From: Synechococcus sp. CS-1325
Lineage (GTDB): Bacteria; Cyanobacteriota; Cyanobacteriia; PCC-6307; Cyanobiaceae
Reading direction: 5' to 3'
Assembly (NCBI GenBank): GCA_025128135.1
Contig: JAHLYW010000046.1
Span: forward strand, 124,001-188,000
DNA: 64,000 nt
This document shows, piece after piece, positions 47,619-60,072 of this stretch (the stretch's first letter is position 1; each line of letters opens with the position of its first letter). The position numbers and the translations under genes were made by a program. A model generated the notes under the pieces. It ran no database searches. It was given only the letters and a program-made list of their open reading frames with translations, and was not told the origin of the DNA.

Positions 47619-48106
47619 GTCCGATCCATCGCCGCAGCCTGCTGGCCGCCCTCGGTTCCCTGCTCAGCCCCTTGCTCGGCGGAACGGTTGCAGAAGCAGC
47701 CTCGAAGCCAGCTGATCCGAACTGGAAGCTGAGTGAATCGGAATGGAGAAAACGGCTCAGCCCCGAGGCCTTCCAGGTGTTGCGAAAGGAGGGCACTGAG
47801 CGCCCATTCAGCAGTCCTCTCGATCGGGAAAAGCGCAAAGGCACGTTCGTCTGTGCCGGCTGCCGCCTTCCTTTGTTCAGTTCGGCCGCAAAATTCGACA
47901 GCCGCACCGGTTGGCCCAGTTTCTGGCAGCCACTGCCGAATGCAGTGGTTACCAAGACGGATTTCAAGCTGATCGTGCCCCGCACCGAGTATCACTGCCG
48001 CCGCTGTGGAGGCCACCAGGGGCATGTGTTCAACGACGGGCCGAGACCCACCGGCAAACGCTATTGCAACAACGGCGTCGCCCTGGCCTTCGTGCCGGAG
48101 GGCTGA
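47615..48106 (+). CDS. msrB: Exported peptide-methionine (R)-S-oxide reductase
   Basis: A 163-residue MsrB that reduces the R-epimer of methionine sulfoxide. Zinc-binding pairs CAGC and CRRCGGH are present, and the catalytic Cys is in RYCNNGVALAF. The N-terminus HRRSLLAALGSLLSPLLGG reads as a twin-arginine-like export signal. The GTG at 47615 overlaps the secG stop. With the exported MsrA and SOD it makes a set of extracytoplasmic oxidative-damage enzymes. Confidence 0.94.
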   Translation: MSPIHRRSLLAALGSLLSPLLGGTVAEAASKPADPNWKLSESEWRKRLSPEAFQVLRKEGTERPFSSPLDREKRKGTFVCAGCRLPLFSSAAKFDSRTGWPSFWQPLPNAVVTKTDFKLIVPRTEYHCRRCGGHQGHVFNDGPRPTGKRYCNNGVALAFVPEG

Positions 48107-48161
48107 TCGCGATCCAGCCTGGCTCACCAGCCTCGCTTCTCCGGGGATGGTCGCAGCCGCC

Positions 48162-48188
48162 AAAAAAAAGCGCCCCCGCAGGGGCGCT
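48162..48188 (-). terminator. Rho-independent terminator after groL
   Basis: On the minus strand, AGCGCCCC and GGGGCGCT form an 8-bp stem around a 4-base loop (48169-48188), followed by eight T (48169-48162). It ends groL transcription 26 bases past its stop. No T run serves the plus strand, so msrB is not clearly terminated by it. Confidence 0.88.
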
Positions 48189-48214
48189 CTGAACGCAGAT
48201 CGCAGGAGTGGCGA

Positions 48215-49864
<1,650 letters not shown>

Positions 49865-49921
49865 CTAAGTGAGTGTGTGTGTGAGGGAACGATTGCCAAC
49901 AAAGCAATTCGAATCAATGAT

Positions 49922-50233
49922 TCAGTTGACGATCGCCAGAATATCCTTCTCCGAAAGCAGCACGAAATCGTTGCCGGCCAGCTTGATGTCGGTACCGGCG
50001 TACTTGCTGTAGAGAACCTGGTCACCCACGCTCACTTCAGGAGATTGGCGGGTGCCGTCGTCGTTCCGCTTGCCAGGACCGACCTGAACCACTTCACCCA
50101 CCTGGGGCTTTTCCTGAGCGGTGTCGGGCAGGAGAATCCCGCCGGCGGTTTTTTCGTCGGAATCGGAAACTTTGACAAAAACGCGGTCCCCGAGCGGTTT
50201 GACCGTGGAGACGGTGAGAGAAACAGCAGCCAT
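49922..50233 (-). CDS. groS: Co-chaperonin GroES
   Basis: The 103-residue lid of the GroEL chamber. The core is [20 protein letters not shown] followed by the mobile loop and [20 protein letters not shown]. The ATG at 50233 (MAAVSLTVS) was chosen; an in-frame upstream extension is unlikely. A CIRCE operator lies 56 bases upstream, so HrcA-type heat-shock control of the groS-groL pair is expected. Confidence 0.97.
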   Translation of the reverse strand: MAAVSLTVSTVKPLGDRVFVKVSDSDEKTAGGILLPDTAQEKPQVGEVVQVGPGKRNDDGTRQSPEVSVGDQVLYSKYAGTDIKLAGNDFVLLSEKDILAIVN

Positions 50234-50288
50234 GGTTCGGTGCGAGAGCAACAGTCATGGCGCCGATGACGCCATGGAAACGGTCGAG

Positions 50289-51945
<1,657 letters not shown>

Positions 51946-51985
51946 CCCCGTCCTGTTCTGTCTCGCTTTCTGAGGATGCATGCCG

Positions 51986-52393
51986 ATGACACTTACCCTG
52001 CGCGTTCTGGCCCCCGATCAGAGCGTTTTTGATGGCAGCGCCGACGAGGTGATTCTGCCGAGCACCACCGGACAGCTGGGCATCCTTCCCGGCCATGTCT
52101 CCCTGCTCACGGCCCTGGACATCGGCGTGATGCGTCTGCGCACAGGCAAGGACTGGGCTTCAATCGCACTGATGGGCGGCTTCGCCGAGGTGGAAGCCGA
52201 CCAGGTCACCGTGCTGGTCAACACCGCCGAACTCGGCTCCAGCATCGAACCCGCCAAGGCCGAGCAGGCTGTCGAAGCAGCCCAGCTGGCCGCCTCAGGC
52301 TATGAGGGGCAGCCACCCAGCACTGAGAAGCTCAAGGCTCAGCAATCCCTGGCCAGGGCTCGCGCCCGTCTCCAGGCCAGTCAATCCAGCTGA
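51986..52393 (+). CDS. atpC: ATP synthase epsilon subunit
   Basis: A 135-residue central-stalk subunit that also restrains ATP hydrolysis. The family start is LTLRVLAPDQSVFDGSADEV, with LPSTTGQLGILPGHVSLLTA next and a helical C-terminus (LKAQQSLARARARLQASQ). The ATG at 51986 was chosen over one at 51980. It lies 40 bases after atpD and is followed by a strong terminator. Confidence 0.95.
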   Translation: MTLTLRVLAPDQSVFDGSADEVILPSTTGQLGILPGHVSLLTALDIGVMRLRTGKDWASIALMGGFAEVEADQVTVLVNTAELGSSIEPAKAEQAVEAAQLAASGYEGQPPSTEKLKAQQSLARARARLQASQSS

Positions 52394-52411
52394 CTGACCT
52401 GGCCATCAGCC

Positions 52412-52442
52412 AAAAAAAAGCGTCCCCAGGGGACGCTTTTTT
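52412..52442. terminator. Bidirectional terminator between atpC and PSRP-3 genes
   Basis: GCGTCCCC pairs with GGGGACGC (52420-52436), with eight A before and six T after. The A run serves the minus strand and the T run the plus strand, so the element can end both converging genes. Its 5' arm (CAAAAAAAAGCG) matches the groL terminator. Confidence 0.9.
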
Positions 52443-52470
52443 GATGGTCGGAGAAAATGCCACAGACCCT

Positions 52471-53037
<567 letters not shown>

Positions 53038-53124
53038 TCAAGGCATAAAATCAAGCAACAAACCTATCAGCCCCTCCAGCCCTCCCTGCTGAGCCCTCCT
53101 CCCCTCCCCAAGACCGGCCCGCTC

Positions 53125-53931
53125 CTGAAGGTCCCTTCGAGCCCCAGGGCCATCCTGCTCTTCGACATTGATGGCGTGATCAGGGATGTGGGTGGCAGCT
53201 ATCGCCGCGCCCTTCGCGAAACAGTTGATCACTTCGGGGGCTGGCGCCCGCGCCCCGATCAGATCGATGCCCTCAAGGGCGAGGGTCGCTGGAACAACGA
53301 CTGGGACGCTTCGATGGAGCTGCTGAGGCGGCGGGGACCAACCCCCCTGCCGACGTTCGACCATCTCGTGGAGGTGTTCAGCAGGTTCTATTTCGGCGGC
53401 GATCCAGACGGTGATCCAGCCAGCTGGTCTGGCTTCATCCGTGACGAACCCCTTCTGGTCGAGGCTGATTTCTTTGACCGCCTGAGCGGTGCCGGGATCG
53501 CCTGGGGCTTCGTCAGCGGCGCCGAGCCCAGCTCGGCACGCTTTGTGCTCGGCCACCGGCTCGGCCTGATCGACCCGCCACTGATCGCCATGGGGGAGGC
53601 CCCCGAAAAGCCCGACCCCACCGGACTGATCCGACTGGCCGAAGCACTCGCCGGCATGGCCCTGGGCCCACAGGCTCCAGCGGTGGTGTACCTGGGTGAC
53701 ACCGTGGCGGATGTGCAGACCGTCGGCCGTGCCCGCCGTGATCGGCCCGGCCAGCAGCTGCTGAGCCTGGCGGTGGCTCCGCCCCACCTCCACGCAGTGG
53801 ATCAGACGCAGCAGCGCTGCCTGTACGAAGCCGTTCTGCTGGAAGCGGGTGCGGATCGGCTGATCGGATGCACCAGGGATCTGGAGCCCGAGCTGCTGCT
53901 CAGCTGGCTGGACGACGGCTCCCCAGGCTGA
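53125..53931 (+). CDS. HAD-superfamily hydrolase-like protein
   Basis: A HAD-like phosphatase of about 268 residues (TIGR01548-like). Motif I is LLFDIDGVIRDVGGSYRRAL, with WGFVSGAEPSS as motif II region, EAPEKPDPTGLIRLAE (motif III Lys) and YLGDTVADVQTV as motif IV. The first canonical codon, GTG 53176, lies inside motif I after the nucleophile Asp-x-Asp and cannot be the real start. No ATG, GTG or TTG occurs in frame for at least 150 bases upstream. A CTG at 53125 is used here as a working start. Confidence 0.75.
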   Translation: MKVPSSPRAILLFDIDGVIRDVGGSYRRALRETVDHFGGWRPRPDQIDALKGEGRWNNDWDASMELLRRRGPTPLPTFDHLVEVFSRFYFGGDPDGDPASWSGFIRDEPLLVEADFFDRLSGAGIAWGFVSGAEPSSARFVLGHRLGLIDPPLIAMGEAPEKPDPTGLIRLAEALAGMALGPQAPAVVYLGDTVADVQTVGRARRDRPGQQLLSLAVAPPHLHAVDQTQQRCLYEAVLLEAGADRLIGCTRDLEPELLLSWLDDGSPG

Positions 53932-53952
53932 ATCCCGGCTCCCGGCTCCCGA

Positions 53953-55272
53953 TCAGCGCTGGATCGCCGCCACCGACTTCTGAGCCGCGGCCGTGAGCAC
54001 CTCATGGCCGCGCTCGCTGACCGCCACGTCATCTTCGATGCGGATGCCGATGCCTTTCCAGCGCTCGTCGATCGCCGGCTGGCCCTCCGGGGGTGGCAGC
54101 CGGTCGCTCACGTACAGACCAGGCTCCACGGTGAGCACCATGCCGGGCTCCAGGGGCACCGGGTGCTCACCGAGCCGATAGGCGCCGACATCGTGCACAT
54201 CGAGCCCGAGCCAGTGGCCGGTGCGGTGCATGTAGAGATGGCGATAGGCCCCCTGCTCGATCAGGCCCTCCACCGCGCCCCGCAACAGGCCCAGGTCCAC
54301 GAGCCCTTCCACCAGCACCCTCAGGGCAACCCCATGGACCTGCTCGGCGTCCGCGGCGGGGCGCACGGCGGCGATGGCCGCCTCCTGGGCAGCGAGCACC
54401 AGGTCGTAGAGGGCGCGCTGCTCGCCGCTGAAGCAACCGTTGACCGGGAAAGTGCGGGTGATGTCGCCGTTGTAGTAATCGCTCAGGCTGCAGCCGGCAT
54501 CGATCAGCAGCAGATCGCCATCGGCGAGCGGAGCGTTGTTGCTGGTGTAATGGAGCACACAGGCGTTGTCCCCGCCGGCAACGATCGAGCCATAGGCCGG
54601 CCCCCGCGCCCCCTGTTCCATGAAGTGCTGCTCGATCACCGCCTGAACCTGGCGTTCGTTCAGGCCAGGCCGGGCCACCTGGCGGGCCAGTTCGTGGGCT
54701 TCCGCCGAGATCCGGGCGGCCAGACGCATCCGTTCGAGTTCGGCCTCGGATTTCCGCAGCCGCAGCTCGTGCAGCAGGGGACAGGGGGCCACCAGCCCAA
54801 GGGCAGCCTGGCCGTTGCGGGGGGCGCGATCGAGCTGGGCCGACCAGGCAGAGAGCACCAATGGCTCCACGGCCGGATGGCGGCCCACCCGGAAAGCGAT
54901 GCCCTCGGCTCCCTTGAGGTAGTCCCCCAGCCGTCCGGCCAGGTCGGCCCGGGGGTGGGCCAGGTCGGCGCCAAACCGCTGCACCGCTCCCTCGCAGCCC
55001 CATCGGAAGCCGTTCCACACCTCGGCAGTGGGATCCTTCGGCTCCACGAACAGCACGAAGGGGTTGTCGGGTCGGTGCGGCAGGAAGAGCGCCACGGCGC
55101 CGGGCTCATCGAAACCGGTGAGGTACCAGAAATCGCTCTGCTGGCGGAAGGAGTGCTCCACATCGGCGTGGTGGGTGACCAGAGCGGCCGCAGGGATCAC
55201 GGCCGCCACGCCGCCGAGCCTCTCCAGAAAGGTGGTGCGGCGACGGCTGAACTCGGCGGGGGAGATCGCCAT
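53953..55272 (-). CDS. pepP: Xaa-Pro aminopeptidase (M24B)
   Basis: A 439-residue dimetal peptidase that removes residues ahead of proline. The metal ligands lie in LLLIDAGCSLSDYYNGDITR, HRTGHWLGLDVHDVGAYRL, VLTVEPGLYV and GIRIEDDVAV. The N-terminal creatinase-like domain contains EFSRRRTTFLERLGG and the common FWYLTGFDEPGAVALF. The ATG at 55272 gives the family start. It converges on the HAD gene. Confidence 0.95.
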   Translation of the reverse strand: MAISPAEFSRRRTTFLERLGGVAAVIPAAALVTHHADVEHSFRQQSDFWYLTGFDEPGAVALFLPHRPDNPFVLFVEPKDPTAEVWNGFRWGCEGAVQRFGADLAHPRADLAGRLGDYLKGAEGIAFRVGRHPAVEPLVLSAWSAQLDRAPRNGQAALGLVAPCPLLHELRLRKSEAELERMRLAARISAEAHELARQVARPGLNERQVQAVIEQHFMEQGARGPAYGSIVAGGDNACVLHYTSNNAPLADGDLLLIDAGCSLSDYYNGDITRTFPVNGCFSGEQRALYDLVLAAQEAAIAAVRPAADAEQVHGVALRVLVEGLVDLGLLRGAVEGLIEQGAYRHLYMHRTGHWLGLDVHDVGAYRLGEHPVPLEPGMVLTVEPGLYVSDRLPPPEGQPAIDERWKGIGIRIEDDVAVSERGHEVLTAAAQKSVAAIQR

Positions 55273-55386
55273 GGAGAGATGGTCAGAACAGCGCGAAGAT
55301 GGCACAACCGATGACATGAAGGGATTGGCGGTCAGAGTGGTGTGGTGGTGGTGGATGCAGAAGCCTGCAGATTCGGCATTTCGAAC

Positions 55387-56400
55387 ATGAACGGGCTGCT
55401 TGGTCTGGCCGCGCTGGTGGTCTTCATTCTGGTCGGTTCCGCAGTCTGCTCCGGTGTCGAAGCCGCCATGCTGACGGTGAACCCGCTGCGGGTGCATGAG
55501 CTGGCCAGCCGGCCCAGGCCGGTGCGGGGTGCCCTGGCCCTGCTCTCCCTCAAGAACCGGATGGGCCGTGCCCTGGCGGTGCTCGTCATCCTCAACAACG
55601 GCTTCAACATCTTCGGCAGCCTGATGCTGGGCAGTTATGCCGGCTGGGTGTTCTCCTCCCAGGGCATCGACCGCATCGCCCTGCCGCTGTTCTCGGTCGG
55701 TCTCACCGTGCTGGTGATCCTGCTGGGCGAAATCCTGCCCAAGGCGATCGGCAGCCGCATGGCCCTGCCGATCGCCCTGGGCAGCGCCGCCACCGTCGGA
55801 ATGGTGCTGAAACTGATGCTGCCGCTGGTGCTGGTGCTGGAGCGGCTGATGCCGGCGATCACCGCCGAGAGCGAGCTCACCACCGATGAGGAGGAGATTC
55901 GTCTGCTGGCCAGGCTCGGCTCCCGCACCGGCCAGATCGAGGCCGATGAAGCGGCGATGATCGGCAAGGTGTTCCAGCTCAACGACCTGACCGCCAGGGA
56001 TCTGATGGTTCCGCGGGTCTCCGCGCCCACTCTCTCCGCCCAGGCCAGGCTTGAGAGCGTCAGCGACGAGCTGCTCGGCAACAGCGCTCCCTGGTGGGTG
56101 GTGCTGGGCGAGGAGGTGGATGAGGTGCTGGGGGTGGCGAGCCGGGAGAGCCTGCTCGGCGCCCTGGTCGAAGGGCGCGGCCAGGTCACCGCCCTCAGCC
56201 TGACCATTCCGGTGGAATATGTTCCGGAAATGATCCGGGCCGACCGGCTGCTCACCGCCTTCCGACGCAACAGCCATTCGGTTCGGGTCGTGGTCGATGA
56301 ACACGGCGGCTTTGTCGGGGTGATCGGCGCCGATGCCGTGCTGGCCGTGCTCGCCGGCTGGTGGCGTCGTCCCCAGGCGGCTGGGGAGTCGATCCCATGA
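55387..56400 (+). CDS. DUF21/CBS-domain (CNNM/CorC-like) membrane protein
   Basis: A 337-residue protein with an N-terminal DUF21 domain of four hydrophobic segments (GLAALVVFILVGSAVCSGVE, NRMGRALAVLVILNNGFNIF, LFSVGLTVLVILLGEILPKA) and a following pair of CBS domains (LNDLTARDLMVPR; RNSHSVRVVVDEHGGFVGVI). The family is linked to magnesium or cobalt efflux and to ion homeostasis, often misnamed haemolysin. The C-terminal CorC-type domain is absent. The stop overlaps the GTPase ATG (ATGA). Confidence 0.88.
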   Translation: MNGLLGLAALVVFILVGSAVCSGVEAAMLTVNPLRVHELASRPRPVRGALALLSLKNRMGRALAVLVILNNGFNIFGSLMLGSYAGWVFSSQGIDRIALPLFSVGLTVLVILLGEILPKAIGSRMALPIALGSAATVGMVLKLMLPLVLVLERLMPAITAESELTTDEEEIRLLARLGSRTGQIEADEAAMIGKVFQLNDLTARDLMVPRVSAPTLSAQARLESVSDELLGNSAPWWVVLGEEVDEVLGVASRESLLGALVEGRGQVTALSLTIPVEYVPEMIRADRLLTAFRRNSHSVRVVVDEHGGFVGVIGADAVLAVLAGWWRRPQAAGESIP

Positions 56401-57689
56401 GCCGTTCCTCCAGCGTTGCCAGGCCCGACACCATCACCCGCAGCGAGCAGCTGCTGCAACGCTGGCGCTCGGAGCTGGCGATGAGCGCGCGGGAAAGGTC
56501 GGCCCTTGCCCCAGAGCTGGTCGCCCTCGACCGTCAGCTGAAGCGTCTGGTGCAGCGACGACTGCACCTGGCGGTGTTCGGCCGGGTGGGAGTGGGCAAG
56601 TCGAGCCTGCTCAACGCCCTGCTGGGCCAGCCACGCTTTGCCACCGACCTGGCCCACGGCAGCACCAGGCTCCAGCAGCATGAAGCCTGGGATCTCCCCT
56701 TCGCGGGCCTGGCCGGGGTCGATCTGATCGACACACCGGGCATCGATGAGGTGGCCGCACCAGCCCGGCACCGCCTGGCCGCCCGGGTGACCCTGGGGGC
56801 CGATCTGGTGCTGTTCGTGGTCGAGGGCGACCTCACCTCCACCGAGCTCGAGGCACTGGAGCAGTTGTTGCGTCTTGGCAAGCCGATGCTGCTGGTCGTC
56901 AACCGGATCGACTGCTGGCCAGCCAGCGAGCGGGACGCCCTGCTGGCCAGCATCCGCAGCCGACTGCCCGCCGCAGCCCGGGACCTGGAGCTGCTGGCCG
57001 TCTCGGCGGCACCGCGACTGGCGACCCTTCTGGAGGATGGCCGTGTCCGCAGCGAAGCCGGGCCAGCCGCGATCGGCCCCCTCAAGGACCGACTGCTGGC
57101 GTTGGTGGCAAGCCATGGTCCGCTGCTGCTCGCCCTCAACAGCCTGCGGGCCGGGGATCGCTTCAGCCGACGACTCCAGGACTGGCGGCTGCGCCACCAT
57201 CGCCAGGCCGCCCACAGCCTGATCGGCCGCTTCGCCGCCCTCAAGGCCACCGGCGTGGCGGCCAACCCCCTGGTGCTCCTGGATCTGGCTGGCTCGATGG
57301 CCGTGGACACGGCCCTGGTGATGCAGCTTTGTCGGCTTTACGGACTGAGCCTCAACGGAGCCCAGGCCCGGCGGCTGCTGAGCCGCCTTTCCGGTCACGG
57401 TGCCCTGCTGGGTGGAGCCCAGCTCGGCATCCAGCTCCTGCTGGGAAGCCTTCGCCAGGTTCTCCTGCTCGCGGCACCGTTCAGCGGTGGCCTGTCCCTG
57501 GCTCCTGCCGCCCCCGTCGCCCTGGCCCAGGCGGCCCTGGCCGTGCACACCACGCGACGCACCGGTGAGCTGGCGGCGGCGGAACTGCAGGAAGGGGCCC
57601 GGAAGGGGCCGGGCGGCCCAGCCGGGCTGTTGCGGCGCCTGGCCGCCCAGGATCCCCAGGTGCGCCAGTGGTTGCTGCACTGGCCATGA
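56397..57689 (+). CDS. GTPase with C-terminal DUF697-like membrane-associating domain
   Basis: A 430-residue protein with an Era/YcjX-like GTP-binding domain. P-loop FGRVGVGKSSLLNALLG, DTPG switch LIDTPGIDEVAAPARH and NRID specificity motif (LVVNRIDCW). The last 200 residues are hydrophobic (GALLGGAQLGIQLLLGSLRQ), as in DUF697 proteins of cyanobacteria. It probably acts at a membrane, but the cargo or pathway is unknown. It is coupled by ATGA overlaps to both the DUF21 gene and nadD. Confidence 0.8.
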   Translation: MSRSSSVARPDTITRSEQLLQRWRSELAMSARERSALAPELVALDRQLKRLVQRRLHLAVFGRVGVGKSSLLNALLGQPRFATDLAHGSTRLQQHEAWDLPFAGLAGVDLIDTPGIDEVAAPARHRLAARVTLGADLVLFVVEGDLTSTELEALEQLLRLGKPMLLVVNRIDCWPASERDALLASIRSRLPAAARDLELLAVSAAPRLATLLEDGRVRSEAGPAAIGPLKDRLLALVASHGPLLLALNSLRAGDRFSRRLQDWRLRHHRQAAHSLIGRFAALKATGVAANPLVLLDLAGSMAVDTALVMQLCRLYGLSLNGAQARRLLSRLSGHGALLGGAQLGIQLLLGSLRQVLLLAAPFSGGLSLAPAAPVALAQAALAVHTTRRTGELAAAELQEGARKGPGGPAGLLRRLAAQDPQVRQWLLHWP

Positions 57690-58294
57690 CCGAGCCTGAG
57701 AGCCAGGAACTGGCCCTGTTCGGCACCAGCGCCGACCCCCCGACCCTGGGCCATCGCGCCCTGCTGGAAGGCCTGGCCCGGCAGTATCCCCGCGTGCGCA
57801 CCTGGGCCAGTGACAACCCCTTCAAGCAGCACGGGGCGTCGCTGCCCGATCGTGCCGCCCTGCTCCAGGCGCTGGTGGACGGCCTGGCCAACCCCAGGAT
57901 CCAGATGGCCCAAAACCTGAGCAGCCCCCGGGCACTCGACACCCTGGAGCGGGCCCGGCGGCTCTGGCCGGAAGCAACCCTGGTGTTCGCGGTCGGCAGT
58001 GATCTGCTGCCCCAGATCCACCGCTGGCATGCCGTGGAGGCCATCCTGGATCTGGCTCGGCTGGCGGTGGTGCCACGCCTGGGCTGGCCCGTACAGCCGG
58101 CCGATCTTGAAGGCCTGCGCCGGCTGGGCGGCCAGCTGGACCTCCTCCCTCTGCAGATTCCAGCCACCGCCAGCTCCGAGATCCGCCTTCAGCGCGAGCC
58201 TGAACTGGTGCCGAAGGAGCTCTGGCCCATGCTGCACCAGCGAAACCTGTACGGCTTCGACCCCCTGCCATCCCCCAGCCGCCGCCAGCCCTGA
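57686..58294 (+). CDS. nadD: Nicotinate-nucleotide adenylyltransferase
   Basis: A 202-residue nucleotidyltransferase that makes deamido-NAD from NaMN and ATP. The HxGH-type loop reads FGTSADPPTLGHRALLEGL, and the second motif is ATASSEIRLQ. The start ATG at 57686 overlaps the GTPase stop, and the stop overlaps nadE by one base (TGATG). The order nadD-nadE makes the last two steps of NAD synthesis. Confidence 0.92.
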   Translation: MTEPESQELALFGTSADPPTLGHRALLEGLARQYPRVRTWASDNPFKQHGASLPDRAALLQALVDGLANPRIQMAQNLSSPRALDTLERARRLWPEATLVFAVGSDLLPQIHRWHAVEAILDLARLAVVPRLGWPVQPADLEGLRRLGGQLDLLPLQIPATASSEIRLQREPELVPKELWPMLHQRNLYGFDPLPSPSRRQP

Positions 58295-60000
58295 TGCGTC
58301 TCGCCCTGGCCCAGACCAACCCGCTGGTCGGCGACCTTCACGGCAATGCGGCCATGCTGCTCGACTGCTGCCGGCAGGCGGCGGCGGCCGACCTGGTGAT
58401 CAGTCCGGAGCTTTCCCTCTGGGGTTACCCGCCCCGGGATCTGCTGCTGCGGCCTGCCCTGCTGCTGGAGCAGGCCAGGGTTCTGGAGGAACTGGCCGCT
58501 GCGCTCCCCCCTGGCCTGGCCGTGCTGGTGGGGGTGGCCGAGCCCCTGCCCGGCGAGCAACAACCGTCACTGCACAATGCGGTTGCCCTGCTGGAGCAGG
58601 GCACCTGGCGCATCGTTGCCCGCAAGCGGCTGCTGCCCAGCTACGACGTCTTCGATGAGCGGCGCTATTTCCGCCCCGCCGATCAACCCTGCCTCCTGGA
58701 GCTGGAGCGACGCGGCCGGTGCTGGCGGATCGGCCTCAGCATCTGCGAAGACCTCTGGGTGGAGGAGGAGGTGCTGGGGCACCGTCTGGCCGGTCCGGAT
58801 CCGATCGCCGCGCTGCTGCCGCATCAACCCGATCTGCTGCTGAACCTTTCCGCCTCGCCGTTCGTGCAGGGGAAACCGACGCTGCGGCGCAGCCTGGCCG
58901 CCGCCGCCGCCGCGAGGCTGGGCTGTCCGGTGGTGTACGTGAATCAGGTGGGGGGAAACGACGAACTGGTCTTCGATGGCGCCAGCTTCGTCGTCGATGC
59001 CGCTGGTCAGATCCTGCTGCAGCTCCCCTGCGCCAGGGCGGGCCTGGCGTTCTGGTCGATGCCCTCCATGGCGGCCGACTGCCTTCAGCAAGCGGCCGCC
59101 GTGGCGCTGCAGGAACCGGAGCCCCTGGAGCAGTTGTTCCGGGTGCTGGTGCTGGGCCTGGGCGACTATGCCCGCAAATGCGGCTTCGAGCGGGCCCTGC
59201 TGGGACTGAGCGGTGGAATCGATTCCGCTCTGGTGGCGGTGATCGCCGCGGCGGCGCTGGGTGGGGAGCGGGTCGCGGCCCTGCTGATGCCCTCCCCCTA
59301 CAGCTCGGCAGGATCCCGCCACGATGCGATCGCCCTGGCCGGCCGGCTCGGCATCCCCCATCACGTCGTGCCGATCAGCGGCCTGATGGAGAGCTTCGAT
59401 CAGGCCCTGGAAAGCCCGTTCGGCAGCCCACCGGATGGCCTGACGGCCGAGAACCTCCAGTCGCGCATACGTGGCACGTTGTTGATGGCGATGGCCAATC
59501 AGCAGGGCCAGTTGCTGCTCTCAACCGGCAACAAATCCGAGCTGGCGGTGGGGTACTGCACCCTCTACGGCGACATGAACGGCGGACTTGCCGTGATCGG
59601 TGACCTCTACAAAACCACGGTGTTCCGGCTCTGCGCCTGGCTTGATTCAGAAGCGTCGGCAGCCTGCCGCCGCAGCTACGGCCTGCCAGCCGCTGCCGAA
59701 CTGATCGGCAGCGCCATCCGCGACAAGCCACCCAGCGCCGAACTGCGCCCCGGACAGCTCGATACGGATTCGCTGCCCGACTACAACCAGCTCGATCCGC
59801 TGCTCAAGGCGTTGATCGAAGACCTGCGGGCGCCTGAGGAGCTGATCGCCGCCGGCATCGAGGCCAGCCTGGCCAGGCGTGTGCACAGAATGCTGCGCCT
59901 GGCCGAATTCAAGCGACGTCAGGCCGCCCCCCTGCTCAAGGTGAGCGGCCGCGCCTTCGGCAGTGGCTGGCGGATGCCGATCGCCTCCGGACCGATCTGA
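58294..60000 (+). CDS. nadE: Glutamine-dependent NAD+ synthase
   Basis: A 568-residue two-domain enzyme. The N-terminal nitrilase-fold glutaminase has its Glu-Lys-Cys set in VISPELSLWGYPPRDLL, RKRLLPSYDVFDERRYF and GLSICEDLWV. The C-terminal synthase carries the PP-loop LGLSGGIDSALVAVIAAAAL. It amidates deamido-NAD using glutamine and ATP. It starts on the last base of nadD and is followed by ald. Confidence 0.97.
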   Translation: MRLALAQTNPLVGDLHGNAAMLLDCCRQAAAADLVISPELSLWGYPPRDLLLRPALLLEQARVLEELAAALPPGLAVLVGVAEPLPGEQQPSLHNAVALLEQGTWRIVARKRLLPSYDVFDERRYFRPADQPCLLELERRGRCWRIGLSICEDLWVEEEVLGHRLAGPDPIAALLPHQPDLLLNLSASPFVQGKPTLRRSLAAAAAARLGCPVVYVNQVGGNDELVFDGASFVVDAAGQILLQLPCARAGLAFWSMPSMAADCLQQAAAVALQEPEPLEQLFRVLVLGLGDYARKCGFERALLGLSGGIDSALVAVIAAAALGGERVAALLMPSPYSSAGSRHDAIALAGRLGIPHHVVPISGLMESFDQALESPFGSPPDGLTAENLQSRIRGTLLMAMANQQGQLLLSTGNKSELAVGYCTLYGDMNGGLAVIGDLYKTTVFRLCAWLDSEASAACRRSYGLPAAAELIGSAIRDKPPSAELRPGQLDTDSLPDYNQLDPLLKALIEDLRAPEELIAAGIEASLARRVHRMLRLAEFKRRQAAPLLKVSGRAFGSGWRMPIASGPI

Positions 60001-60072
60001 GGCAGGGATTCCAGATCAAATCCCTGCAGTTGGCCCCGATGTCCGCCAACCTGAATGCAGCTACTGAGTTGC

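Noticed and set aside
49869..49886. TG dinucleotide run between groS and groL
   Set aside because: It is short (about seven units) and lies in a normal intercistronic gap, with no evidence for function.
55635..57680. A 681-codon minus-strand open frame opposite the DUF21 and GTPase genes
   Set aside because: It is Gln/Gly-rich antisense to two genes with clear motifs and ATGA coupling.
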